64,000 nt of DNA from Megaustenia siamemsis (taxonomy: Eukaryota; Mollusca; Gastropoda; Stylommatophora; Ariophantidae). Within the stretch, counting starts at the first letter, position 1; every line of letters starts with the position of its first letter. Of this stretch, positions 11,088-21,395 are shown in pieces. The notes below the pieces were generated by a model. The model was not told where the DNA came from. It made no database searches and was given only the letters and a program-made list of their open reading frames with translations. The DNA is taken from assembly GCA_032433765.1 (NCBI GenBank), contig JAVIAB010000051.1, positions 81,484,847 to 81,548,846 of the forward strand. The letters run 5' to 3'. Both the position numbers and the translations under genes were made by a program.

Positions 11088-11197
11088 GAGAGAGAGAGAG
11101 AGAGAGAGATTGGGCAATTGGATAATCTCTTAACTACATATAGAGATACATGAAATGGTTTGCTCAACTGGAAAAAATGCCAAGAGATTTTATACAA
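11088..11197. repeat. GA run and short spacer between E1 and a LINE
   Basis: A GA microsatellite of about 22 bp follows the E1 right end immediately, then about 90 bp of unassigned sequence up to the LINE 3' tail. Confidence 0.6.
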
Positions 11198-11926
11198 CAT
11201 CATCATCATCAAGTTCCGTGCCTGCTGGCGTAGGTGATCATGTATCTCTACAACTTTCGATCGACAGTCATTTAACTTTTTTGCTGTTGACCTTTTGCCA
11301 AGCCATTCTCTTAAGCTGCCTGGTATCTTTTCTCTTTGCTTCCTTCCATTTTCACAGTTGTCACAATATATTGCAGCTGTCCCTTTTCATTGCATGACCA
11401 AAATAATTATGAATGTTTTTCCTAATTTTGAAAATTAACTCTCTTTTTGCTTTGGCCTCTTTCAGAACGTTTTCATTACTCTTCTTAGATGTCCATGTTA
11501 TTCTCAACATTCTTCTGTAAAACCACATTTCTATAGCCTCCAGTGATTTTCTTGTCTGTTTTCCATGATTCACATCCATATGTTAAGACTGGCTCTACAT
11601 AACATTCCAGAACTCTTTTTCTTGTTTCTATTATCGCAAATGGATTGCATAGCATCTTCTTCATTTTTTTTTTAAACTGTATTTTGCACGAGTCATTCTG
11701 CATCTCACCTCCGTTGTACATCTACCATCTGAGATTAACATTGTTCCCACATATTTAATTTCACTTACCTGTTTTAATATAGTTTCACTTGTCTTTATTG
11801 TGCATTGCGGTGATGACTTTTTATTTGTTGCTACCATTACTTCTGTCTTTTTACTATTAAGGCAGAGTCCTTTAATTCTGCTTTCCTTCACTATAATATC
11901 TAACATTACTTGCAACTCATTTTGAC
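11198..11926 (-). pseudogene. LINE family A fragment (RT C-terminal part to 3' end)
   Basis: Read on the minus strand, overlapping frames give NSKKTEVMVATNKKSS, then a region equivalent to the YLGTMLTSDGR box (here YVGTMLISDGR), then CYVEPVLTYGCESW, and finally the family-A C-terminus (EAIEMWFYRRMLRITW and EAKAKREL). Frameshifts split it into three frames. The 3' tail is a GAT-type run (CATCATCATCATC on the plus strand at 11,198). It is 5'-truncated by an insertion at 11,927 and resumes at about 12,819. Non-functional. Confidence 0.8.
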
Positions 11927-12236
11927 ACGAAAGCTTTTTATTGACGCAACAGAAAAGATTTCAGAGACAAAATTGTTCATGGTTTTAAGAATCAATCTAT
12001 ATATTTATATTTATCTAACATGTAACGTATTATATATGAATATTTAGATAATTCAACAAGATATAAGATTTCAGCAATATCCAGATAATCTAAGACATGT
12101 AAAAAGAATATGGTTTGATGGCATTCACACTAATCAAATTGAGCGTGGCGCACTATACGGCGAAACGTATGTTACCGAAATCGACATGGCGCACAGTCTG
12201 ACGAAACGTACGCAAAGAGCGATTATGACTTATCCT
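11927..12236. other. Insertion into LINE A copy, AT-rich part
   Basis: About 310 bp of AT-rich sequence with no recognised feature replaces the LINE segment that would encode the YADD box; the 54-bp array follows directly. Confidence 0.5.
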
Positions 12237-12818
12237 CAGTGCACCTTAAGATAATTTATAGTATAACCTACAACATTATGACTTTATCATCAGTGCACCT
12301 TAAGATCATTTATAGTATAACCTACAACATTATGACGGTGCATCATCAGTGCACCTTAAGATCATTTATAGTATAACCTACAACATTATGACTTTATCAT
12401 CAGTGCACCTTAAGATCATTTATAGTATAACCTACAACATTATGACGGTGCATCATCAGTGCACCTTAAGATCATTTATAGTATAACCTACAACATTATG
12501 ACTTTATCATCAGTGCACCTTAAGATCATTTATAGTATAACCTACAACATTATGACTTTATCATCAGTGCACCTTAAGATCATTTATAGTATAACCTACA
12601 ACATTATGACTTTATCATCAGTGCACCTTAAGATCATTTATAGTATAACCTACAACATTATGACTTTATCATCAGTGCACCTTAAGATCATTTATAGTAT
12701 AACCTACAACATTATGACTTTATCATCAGTGCACCTTAAGATCATTTATAGTATAACCTACAACATTATGACTTTATCATCAGTGCACCTTAAGATCATT
12801 TATAGTATAACCTACAGC
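12237..12818 (+). repeat. 54-bp tandem array
   Basis: About 10.7 units containing GCACCTTAAGATCATTTATA and ACCTACAACATTATGAC. Two unit types alternate at the left (ACTTTATCATC versus the 2-bp longer ACGGTGCATCATC), then the shorter type dominates. The 18-residue period gives a spurious 130-codon frame (12,459-12,851). Confidence 0.95.
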
Positions 12819-12919
12819 TTTGATTCCAGGTATGCCCCTTATGGATCTTAAAATAATCTCACTATATATAGTTTAAAAATCTGGTGACAACACACGACCT
12901 TGTCTAACACCTTGTTTTA
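12819..12919 (-). pseudogene. LINE family A fragment, continuation (RT core)
   Basis: The minus strand corresponds to the GVRQGCVLSPDLFNIYSEII region of the family-A RT. The plus-strand text CTTAAAATAATCTCACTATA and TGGTGACAACACACGACCTT closely matches the intact copy at 41,345-41,420. It belongs to the same insertion as 11,198-11,926, separated from it by an 892-bp insertion that removed the YADD region. Confidence 0.75.
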
Positions 12920-13166
12920 TTTGAGAGTAGAGCAGGAAGGCCTATTGTAAGCCTGATGGGTTGAGCTGTAATCCTGTCCAGAGAGTAGAGCCGGAGGCCT
13001 ACTGTAAGCCTGATGGGTTGAGCTGTAATCCTGTCCAGAGAGTAGAGCCGGAGGCCTACTGTAAGCCTGATGGGTTGAGCTGTAATCCTGTCCAGAGAGT
13101 AGAGCCGGAGGCCTACTGTAAGCCTGATGGGTTGAGCTGTAATCCTGTCCAGAGAGTAGAGCCGGA
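12920..13166 (+). repeat. 57-bp tandem array, left part
   Basis: About four units with GAGCCGGAGGCCTACTGTAA and GAGCTGTAATCCTGTCCAGA. The array stops exactly at GCCGGA (13,161-13,166), where E2 begins, and resumes in the same orientation with GCCGGA at 20,519. Frames of 78-114 codons on both strands are repeat artefacts. Confidence 0.95.
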
Positions 13167-13965
13167 AGTAGTAAGGGTGGCTGTGAACCCATCCTAAAAG
13201 TGCACGTGCATGCACCGAAAGACAATAGATTTGGCACCAAAACCGCACGAAACTTGCACTAAATCCGTGCCAAAAAAAAAAAAAAAAAAAAATTTTTTTT
13301 TGAATTCGCTATTTTTTCGAAATTGATTATTTTTTTTTTTTTTGGGGGGGGGGGGAATTTTTTTTTTGGTTCGTCAGTTTGTCGAAACGGTCTACTGTGT
13401 CTGAGAGATTAACGCAGGTAAATTCAAAAGATCGTGTGCTAATCGGCTTATCGTGCGGGTCCGGTGATCGCCTCTCGCGGTGTGGCGTGACGGTGATCGG
13501 CGCGTGGCTCGTGGTGTGATATTTGTGAAAGAGTATTTTAAAAAAGTATATTTGTGAAAGTAAAAATTCAGAATTATTTTACAAAATTTGTATTTGTGAA
13601 AGTAAAAAACTCAGAATGATTAAAAATAAAAAAAAAAATAAAAAAAATAGTCTCCCATCAGGATTCGAACACGGGACTGCGTGACAGGCCAGGCACTTAC
13701 CACACGGTCCACTTCGTCACTTTGTCGAACGGTCTACTGTGTCTGACAGGTAAATTCAAAAGATCGGCGTCAAACAGTCCGGCTCAGGATATTTCAGTTA
13801 ACCAACTCAGGTAAAACCCCGATTGAAAAGAAAACGGACTTATGTTAAAAATAATAAAATATAAGGATGAAAAATCAATATTTTTAAAAACTTAAAATGA
13901 AGGGAAATTTAAAATATAAGCGATCGCGTAACTGATTGGATCGCGGATCTCGCACTACATTTTTT
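13167..13965 (+). repeat. E2 left terminal inverted repeat, unique part
   Basis: Near-identical reverse complement at about 19,720-20,518. Contains GTGCATGCACCGAAAGACAA, poly-A/poly-T/poly-G runs (13,275-13,370) and AAATTCAAAAGATCG twice. Poly-G and poly-T lengths differ between arms. No coding content is seen. Confidence 0.8.
13648..13720 (-). repeat. tRNA-like relic in E2 left TIR
   Basis: On the minus strand: GTGGTAAGTGCCTGG, then CCTGTCACGC (like the tRNA-Asp GTC anticodon loop), then GTGTTCGAATCCTG (B-box/T-loop). The acceptor arms do not pair well, so I call a tRNA-derived relic rather than a tRNA gene. The inverted copy is at 19,974-20,046. Confidence 0.4.
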
Positions 13966-13969
13966 TTAG

Positions 13970-14655
13970 TGATCATGTGCCACCCTCAACACCATCATCA
14001 ACCCTTCATGTCCTATCATCACCAACATACCACACAAAGTTTCAAACCGATTATTTTAACGCCATCTTTAGACAATGGAACTACCCCCTCTGCCTTCATG
14101 TCCTATCATCATCATGTGCCACCCTCAATAACATCATCAACCATTCATGGCCTATCATCATCATCATGTGCCACCCTCAACACCATCATCATCCCATCAT
14201 GTCCTATCATCATCATGTGCCACCCTCAACACCATCAGCATCCCTTCATATCCTATCATCAGCATCATGTGCCACCCTCAACACCATCATCAACCCTTCA
14301 TGTCCTATCATCATCATCATCATGTGCCACCCTCAACAACAGCATCATCCCTTCATGGCCTATCATCATCATCATGTGCCACCCTCAACACCTTCACCAT
14401 CCCTTCATGTCCTATCATCATCATCATCCTCATCATCACCAAGACACACAAAGTGACACATCATCATCATGTGCCACCCTCAACACCATCATCATCCCTT
14501 CATGTCCTATCATCATCATCCCTTCATGTCCTATCATCATCAAGCCACACAAAGTATCAAACCGATTATTAGTGACACATCATCATGTGCCACCCTCAAC
14601 ACCATCATCATCCCTTCAGGTCCTATCATCAAGCCACACAATGTATCAACCAGCG

Positions 14656-14691
<36 letters not shown>
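13970..14691 (+). repeat. About 50-bp CAT-rich satellite and CT run, E2 left arm
   Basis: Units contain GTGCCACCCTCAACACCATC and CCTTCATGTCCTATCATCAT; spacing between GTGCCACCC occurrences is about 49-56 bp with some longer. It ends in a CT run (14,660-14,691). Long His/Ser/Pro frames in all three plus frames are translation artefacts. Mirrored at 18,995-19,715. Confidence 0.9.
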
Positions 14692-14693
<2 letters not shown>

Positions 14694-14699
14694 TTAATG

Positions 14700-15446
14700 G
14701 TAAACCAAAACAAAATAGGCTCATACTCAAAAAGTCGACCTCAAAACCATAAAAATCTACTCACATAGTCATACTAGTTAGACACAACGAGCAGGAAGTT
14801 ATATTCAAGGTCCAAAATGTTGGACCAAATCACTAAGATTTTACCACCATAACACACAAATTTAGGGTCATATTCAAAAAGTCGATCTTAAAACTCTACA
14901 AATCTACTCCAATACTCATACTAGTTAGACACAACGAACCAATCGTTTTTTCTAAAGCCAAAAAAAGTTTGGCCAAATCGCAAATATTTTACCCACAGAA
15001 CACAAAAATGTAATCTCATATTAAAAAAGTCGACCTAAAAATCACAAAAGCTACTCACATAGTCGTAATAGTTAGACACAGCGAGTAGAAAGTTATATTC
15101 TAGGTCCAAAAAGTTTGGCCAAATCACTAACAATTTACCCACAGAACAAAATAAATATAGACTCATATTAAAAAAGTCGACCTCAAAACCATAAAAATCT
15201 ACTCCCATACTCATACTAGTTAGACACAACGAACCGATCGTTATTTCTAAAGCCAAAAAAGTTAGGCCAATTCGCAAATATTTTACCACCATAACACACA
15301 AATTTAGGCTCATATTCAAAAAGTCGACATCAAAACCATAAAAATCTACTCACATAGTCATACTAGTTAGACACAACGAACAGGAAGTTATATTCAAGGT
15401 CCAAAATGTTGGACCAAATCACTAAGATTTTACCACCATAACACAC
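14700..15446 (+). repeat. 147-bp satellite, E2 left arm
   Basis: About five units; GTTAGACACA recurs at 14,777, 14,924, 15,071, 15,219 and 15,365, i.e. every 146-148 bp. Units contain AAAAAGTCGACC and AAATCACTAAGATTTTACCA, the same segment found once or twice in E1 near 4,600-4,780. Mirrored at 17,960-18,690. Confidence 0.9.
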
Positions 15447-16143
15447 CCACGACCTCTCGAAGCACGCACTTAACAAACTACAAACTTAATAAACCACAAA
15501 CTCACGAACAACGAACTTAACAAACCACGAACTCGCGAACCACGAACTCACGAACCACATACTTAACAAACCACGAACTCGCAAACAACGAACCACGACC
15601 ATACGAACCATGGACTTAACGAACCATCAGCTCGCAAACAACGAACCACAACCCCACGAACCACGAACTCGCAAACAACGAACCACGAACTCACGAAACA
15701 CATACTTAACAAACCACGAACTCGCGAACCACGAACTCACGAACCACATACTTAACAAACCACGAACTCGCAAACCACGAACTCGCAAACAACGAACCAC
15801 GACCATACGAACCATGGACTTAACGAACCATCAGCTCGCAAACAACGAACCACGACCCCACGAACCATGGACATAACGAACCATCAACTCACGAACAACG
15901 AACCACGACCCCACGAACCACAACCCCACGAACCATGGACTTAACGAACCATCAACTCACGAACCACGACCCCACGAACCATGGACTTAACGAACCATCA
16001 ACTCACGAACAAGGAACCACGACCCCACGAACCACAACCCCACGAACCATGGACTTAACGAACCATCAACTCACGAACCACGAACCACGACCCCACGAAC
16101 CATGGACTTAACGAACCATCAACTCACGAACCACGACCCCACA
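15447..16143 (+). repeat. GAACCACGA-type short-unit satellite, E2 left arm
   Basis: Built from permuted short words such as CGAACCACGAACTCACGAAC, CGACCCCACGAACCATGG and ACTTAACGAACCATCA, with a loose higher order. Frames through it read T-N-H-E-L/R-T-R-K type repeats and are not genes. Mirrored, longer and rearranged, at 16,731-17,958. Confidence 0.9.
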
Positions 16144-16404
16144 AGGTCACCTTCGTAAGGGGCGTAACAATCAGCCTTCGTAAGGGGCGTATCAATCATA
16201 AAAGTGATTATCAAAGTAAATTTTTGGTATGGGGATGTCTATTGGTGCATTGTGCCAAACTGGTTCGCGTGTCAAACTTGTGCATGTTTTTGCACGTTGC
16301 AAATCTGGTGCGGTTTTGGTGTAACTTTTAGATGAATGTGGGAGTAGATTTTTATAGTTTTGATGTCGACTTTTTGAGTATGTGCCTAAATTTTTGTGAT
16401 CTCA
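16144..16404. other. E2 hinge, mosaic of E1- and E2-derived pieces
   Basis: Contains a short duplication of TTCGTAAGGGGCGTA, then GTAAATTTTTGGTATGGGGA, which also occurs in E1 (around 6,975), then GGTGCGGTTTTGGTG like the E2 terminal repeat, and a fragment of the 147-bp satellite (AGTAGATTTTTATAG, GTCGACTTTTTGAGTATG). Confidence 0.65.
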
Positions 16405-16730
16405 GAGATGAAATGTGTTAGACGAATGACAGGAAACAGTCTGGGAGATAAGCTCAGAAATGAAGAACTGAGAAGAAAGCTAGGAATAGCCCCCATTATA
16501 GAATATATAAGGAAACAACAGATACAATAGTTTGGCTAGGTGACAGGGCAGACAGATCAAAAACACAACGAGCCTTCAGCAAAATGTTGTGAGAACACCA
16601 GACCCAACTGTCGACCACGAAAAAGGATGGGTCGATGTACAATTAGAAGCGCTAGGAAAACATACCAGCAGCAGAGGCGAACAGAAGAGCAAGAGACCGC
16701 AAATTATATCTCTCCTCGACGCTGCCTTTG
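16405..16730 (+). pseudogene. LINE family D 3' fragment in the E2 hinge
   Basis: Corresponds to the C-terminal end of the LINE on the minus strand at 34,010-35,990: the segments AGAACACCAGACCCAA, AGCAGAGGCGAACAGAAGAG and GACCGCAAATTATATCTC match the reverse complement of 34,060-34,220. Translation is broken by stops. It lies in the single-copy centre of the palindrome, so it was either captured before arm duplication was complete or inserted later. Confidence 0.75.
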
Positions 16731-17958
16731 TTAAGTCCATGGTTCGTGGGGTCGTGCTTCGTGGTTCGTGAGTTGATGGTTCGTTAAGTCCATGGTTCGT
16801 GGGGTCGTGGTTCGTGGTTCGTGAGTTGATGGTTCGTTAAGTCCATGGTTCGTGGGGTTGTGGTTCGTGGTGTCGTGGTTCGTTGTTCGTGAGTTGATGG
16901 TTCGTTAAGTCCATGGTTCGTGGGGTCGTGGTTCGTGAGTTGATGGTTCGTTAAGTCCATGGTTCGTGGGGTCGTGGTTCGTGAGTTGATGGTTCGTTAA
17001 GTCCATGGTTCGTGGGGTTGTGGTTCGTGGGGTCGTGGTTCCTTGTTCGTGAGTTGATGGTTCGTTAAGTCCATGGTTCGTGGGGTCGTGGTTCGTGAGT
17101 TGATGGTTCGTTAAGTCCATGGTTCGTGGGGTTGTGGTTCGTGGGGTCGTGGTTCGTTGTTCGTGAGTTGATGGTTCGTAAAGTCCATGGTTCGTGGAGT
17201 CGTGGTTCGTTGTTTGCGAGCTGATGGTTCGTTAAGTCCATGGTTCGTATGGTCGTGGTTCGTTGTTTGCGAGTTCGTGGTTGCGAGTTCGTGGTTTGTT
17301 AAGTATGTGGTTCGTGAGTTCGTGGTTCGCGAGTTCGTGGTTTGTTAAGTATGTGTTTCGTGAGTTCGTGGTTCGTTGTTTGCGAGTTCGTGGTTCGTGG
17401 GGTTGTGGTTCGTGGTGTCGTGGTTCGTTGTTCGTGAGTTGATGGTTCGTTAAGTCCATGGTTCGTGGGGTCGTGGTTCGTGAGTTGATGGTTCGTTAAG
17501 TCCATGGTTCGTGGGGTCGTGGTTCGTGTGGTTCGTGAGTTGATGGTCGTTAAGTCCATGGTTCGTGGGGTTGTGGTTCGTGGGGTCGTGGTTCCTTGTT
17601 CGTGAGTTGATGGTTCGTTAAGTCCATGGTTCGTGGGGTCGTGGTTCGTGGTTCGTGAGTTGATTGTTCATTAAGTCCATGGTTCGTGGGGTTGTGGTTC
17701 GTGGGTCGTGGTTCGTTGTTCGTGAGTTGATGGTTCGTAAAGTCCATGGTTCGTGGAGTCGTGGTTCGTTGTTTGCGAGCTGATGGTTCGTTAAGTGGTT
17801 CGTATGGTCGTGTTCGTTGTTTGCGAGTTCGTGGTTTGTTAAGTATGTGGTTCGGGAGTTCGTGGTTCGCGAGTTCGTGGTTTGTTAAATTCGTTGTTCG
17901 TGAGTTTGTGGTTTATTAAGTTTGTAGTTTGTTAAGTGCGTGGTTCGAGAGGTCGTGG
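16731..17958 (-). repeat. GAACCACGA-type satellite, E2 right arm
   Basis: Reverse complement of the 15,447-16,143 array but about 1.2 kb long, with internal duplications of blocks containing the reverse of CCATGGACTTAACGAACC. Open frames on the minus strand are artefacts. Confidence 0.9.
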
Positions 17959-17959
17959 G

Positions 17960-18690
17960 TGTGTTATGGTGGTAAAATCTTAGTGATTTGGTCCAATATT
18001 TTGGACCTTGAATATAACTTCCTGCTCGTTGTGTCTAACTAGTATGACTATGTGAGTAGATTTTTATGGTTTTGATGTCGACTTTTTGAATATGAGCCTA
18101 AATTTGTGTGTTATGGTGGTAAAATATTTGCGAATTGGCCTAACTTTTTGGCTTTAGAAATAACGATCGGTTCGTTGTGTCTAACTAGTATGAGTATGGG
18201 AGTAGATTTTTATGGTTCTGAGGTCGACTTTTTTAATATGAGTCTATATTTAATTTGTTCTGTGGGTAAATTGTTAGTGAAATGGCCAAACTTTTTGGAC
18301 CTAGAATATAACTTTCTACTCGCTGTGTCTAACTATTACGACTATGTGAGTAGCTTTTGGGATTTTTAGGTCGACTTTTTTAATATGAGCCTACATTTTT
18401 GTGTTCTGTGGGTAAAATATTTGCGATTTGGCCAAACTTTTTTTGGCTTTAGAAATAACGATCGGTTCGTTGTGTCTAACTAGTATGAGTATTGGAGTAG
18501 ATTTGTAGAGTTTTAAGATCGACTTTTTGAATATGACCCTAAATGTGTGTGTTATGGTGGTAAAATCTTAGTGATTTGGTCCAACATTTTGGACCTTGAA
18601 TATAACTTCCTGCTCGTTGTGTCTAACTAGTATGACTATGTGAGTAGATTTTTATGGTTTTGAGGTCGACTTTTTGAGTATGAGCCTATT
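17960..18690 (-). repeat. 147-bp satellite, E2 right arm
   Basis: Inverted copy of 14,700-15,446 with the same order of variant units. A further partial copy with GA run (about 18,780-18,990) makes a roughly 210-bp duplication found only in this arm. Confidence 0.85.
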
Positions 18691-18708
18691 TTGTTTTGGT
18701 TTACCGTG

Positions 18709-18752
<44 letters not shown>

Positions 18753-18927
18753 TCGCTGGTTGATACTTTGTGTGGCTTGATGATAGTACCTGAAGGGATA
18801 ACATTTTGGACCTTGAATATAACTTCCTGCTCGTTGTGTCTAACTAGTATGACTATGTGAGTAGATTTTTATGGTTTTGATGTCGACTTTTTGAGTATGA
18901 GCCTATTTTGTTTTGGTTTACCATGAA

Positions 18928-18969
<42 letters not shown>

Positions 18970-18994
18970 TCGCTGGTTGATACTTTGTGTGGCT

Positions 18995-19715
18995 TGATGA
19001 TAGGACCTGAAGGGATGATGATGGTGTTGAGGGTGGCACATGATGATGTGTCACTAATAATCGGTTTGATACTTTGTGTGGCTTGATGATGATAGGACAT
19101 GAAGGGATGATGATGGTGTTGAGGGTGGCACATGATGATGATGTGTCACTTTGTGTGTCTTGGTGATGATGAGGATGATGATGATGATATGACATGAAGG
19201 GATGGTGATGGTGTTGAGGGTGGCACATGATGATGATGATAGGCCATGAAGGGATGATGCTGTTGTTGAGGGTGGCACATGATGATGATGATAGGACATG
19301 AAGGGTTGATGATAGTGTTGAGGGTGGCACATGATGCTGATGATAGGATATGAAGGGATGCTGATGGTGTTGAGGGTGGCACATGATGATGATAGGACAT
19401 GATGGGATGATGATGGTGTTGAGGGTGGCACATGATGATGATGATAGGCCATGAATGGTTGATGATGTTGAGGGTGGCACATGATGATGATAGGACATGA
19501 AGGGTTGATGATGGTGTTGAGGGTGGCACATGATGATGATAGGCTATGAAGGGTTGATGATGTTGTTGAGGGTGGCACATGATGATGATAGGGCATGAAG
19601 GCAGAGGGGGTAGTTCCATTGTGTAAAGATGGCGTTAAAATAATCGGTTTGAAACTTTGTGTGGTATGTTGGTGATGATAGGACATGAAGGGTTGATGAT
19701 GGTGTTGAGGGTGGC
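18995..19715 (-). repeat. About 50-bp CAT-rich satellite, E2 right arm
   Basis: Inverted copy of the 13,970-14,650 array, with a few unit differences. Long His/Ser/Pro frames on the minus strand are artefacts. Confidence 0.9.
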
Positions 19716-19719
19716 ACAT

Positions 19720-20381
19720 GATCACTAAAAAAATGTAGTGCGAGATCCGCGACCCAATCAGTTACGAGATCGCTTATAATTTTAAATTTCCCTTCATTTT
19801 AAGTTTTTAAAAATATTGATTTTTCATCCTTATATTTTATTATTTTTAACATAAGTCCGTTTTCTTTTCAATCGGGGTTTTACCTGAGTTGGTTAACTGA
19901 AATATCCTGAGCCGGACTGTTTGACGCCGATCTTTTGAATTTACCTGTCAGACACAGTAGACCGTTCGACAAAGTGACGAAGTGGACCGTGTGGTAAGTG
20001 CCTGGCCTGTCACGCAGTCCCGTGTTCGAATCCTGATGGGAGACTATTTTTTTTTTTTTTTCATTTTTAATCATTCTGAGTTTTTTACTTTCACAAATAC
20101 AAATTTTGTAAAATAATTCTGAATTTTTACTTTCACAAATATACTCTTTTAAAAAACTCTTTCACAAATATCACACCACGAGCGACGCGCCGATCACCGT
20201 CACGCCACACCGCGAGAGGCGATCACCGGACCCGCACGATAAGCCGATTAGCACACGATCTTTTGAATTTACCTGCGTTAATCTCTCAGACACAGTAGAC
20301 CGTTTCGATAAACTGACGAATCAAAAAAAAAAATCCCCCCCCCCAAAAAAAAAATAACCAAATTTCGAAAAAATAGCGAAT

Positions 20382-20414
<33 letters not shown>

Positions 20415-20518
20415 GCATGGATTTAGTGCAAGTTTCGTGCGGTTTTGGTGCCAAATCTATTGTCTTTCGGTGCATGCACGTGCACTTTTAGGATGGGTTC
20501 ACAGCCACCCTTACTACT
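19720..20518 (-). repeat. E2 right terminal inverted repeat, unique part
   Basis: Inverse of 13,167-13,965, including the tRNA-like relic at 19,974-20,046 and differently sized poly-A/C/T runs at 20,320-20,415. Confidence 0.8.
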
Positions 20519-20645
20519 GCCGGAGGCCTACTGTAAGCCTGATGGGTTGAGCTGTAATCCTGTCCAGAGAGTAGAGCCGGAGGCCTATTGTAAGCCTGAT
20601 GAGCAGAGCTTGATCCTGTCAAGAGAGCAGAGTCGGAAGGCCATT
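20519..20645 (+). repeat. 57-bp tandem array, right part
   Basis: Two units, the last one diverged (GAGCAGAGCTTGATCCTGTC). It continues in the same orientation as 12,920-13,166, so both parts were contiguous before E2 inserted. Confidence 0.9.
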
Positions 20646-21395
20646 TTGATGAGGTGAATCGTGACCCTGCTTACGTGAACGGCAGAGAGCATCTGAAATC
20701 AATTTATCAACTTCAGGTAGAAAATACAAAACGTACAATCCACTCAAATGGTTTTTGCCTTCTTGGCGAGGCGCAATATGCCGGGGTTCACACATGCAAC
20801 CAAAGTTATAAACGAGAGTGCAAATAACATTTTTTAAAATGTAGCAATACATTAAAGAGCTACAGTTTGAGATAATATAATTAAAAAGTCTAGTGAAAAT
20901 AATTACTTTACTAGCTCGCTTTCCTGAAAATTTAGACATTGGTAGATACTGAAAAATATTATTTTTATAAATAAACAAATAATATAATTCTCACAAAGTT
21001 GAATACTGCAGTTATGATCACCGAAAAGAATCTCGTCCCTGGCCACACTGTCTTGTATAGCGAAATCAAAACTGGTGGGCAGATTGTTAACGGGACAGTT
21101 AGGATTTTCTTCGATAAATGCGAAAGTGGAAGATGTTAACTATTTCATCAATTAGCCGTTGTGAAATAAATTTCTCAAAGTTTAAATTAATCAAGGCGTA
21201 TCTGAGATCTACAATGAGCCTTGAACGGCTAATAACCTAGAATGTAACCTAGCAGTACAGTCGTACGAGAGCTATTTCAATCTGTTGTGGAAACTGCTTT
21301 CGAAAGTTACACAACTTAAAACCTGGCGATTTAAAATAGATCCAAGCATATGATTATATATATATAAGACGTCTCCTTTCCTCCGCTAGTCTTCG
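20646..21395. other. Unassigned AT-rich DNA
   Basis: About 750 bp with no recognised domain or repeat. A 119-codon minus frame overlaps but shows no motif. Confidence 0.4.

Larger units (their letters stand above)
13167..20518. mobile_element. Element E2: 7.35-kb palindromic element with 6-bp target-site duplication
   Basis: Begins AGTAGTAAGGGTGGCTG and ends with its reverse complement CAGCCACCCTTACTACT. Both sides are flanked by GCCGGA (13,161-13,166 and 20,519-20,524), and the flanks are halves of one 57-bp tandem array. Arms in order from outside: about 0.8 kb of unique terminal sequence with a tRNA-like relic, an approximately 50-bp CAT-rich satellite, a CT/GA run, a 147-bp satellite, then GAACCACGA-type repeats; the hinge is 16,144-16,730. 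The right arm is longer (longer GAACC array, plus a duplication of about 210 bp near 18,600-18,990). No transposase or polymerase is visible, so it would be non-autonomous. Six-bp duplications and 5'-AG...CT-3' ends match Polinton/Maverick conventions; that assignment is inference. Confidence 0.85.

Noticed and set aside
13936..14697. Long His/Ser/Pro-rich frames (up to 253 codons)
   Set aside because: Open in several frames and in both arms of the palindrome because of a CAT-rich satellite; no codon signature of a gene.
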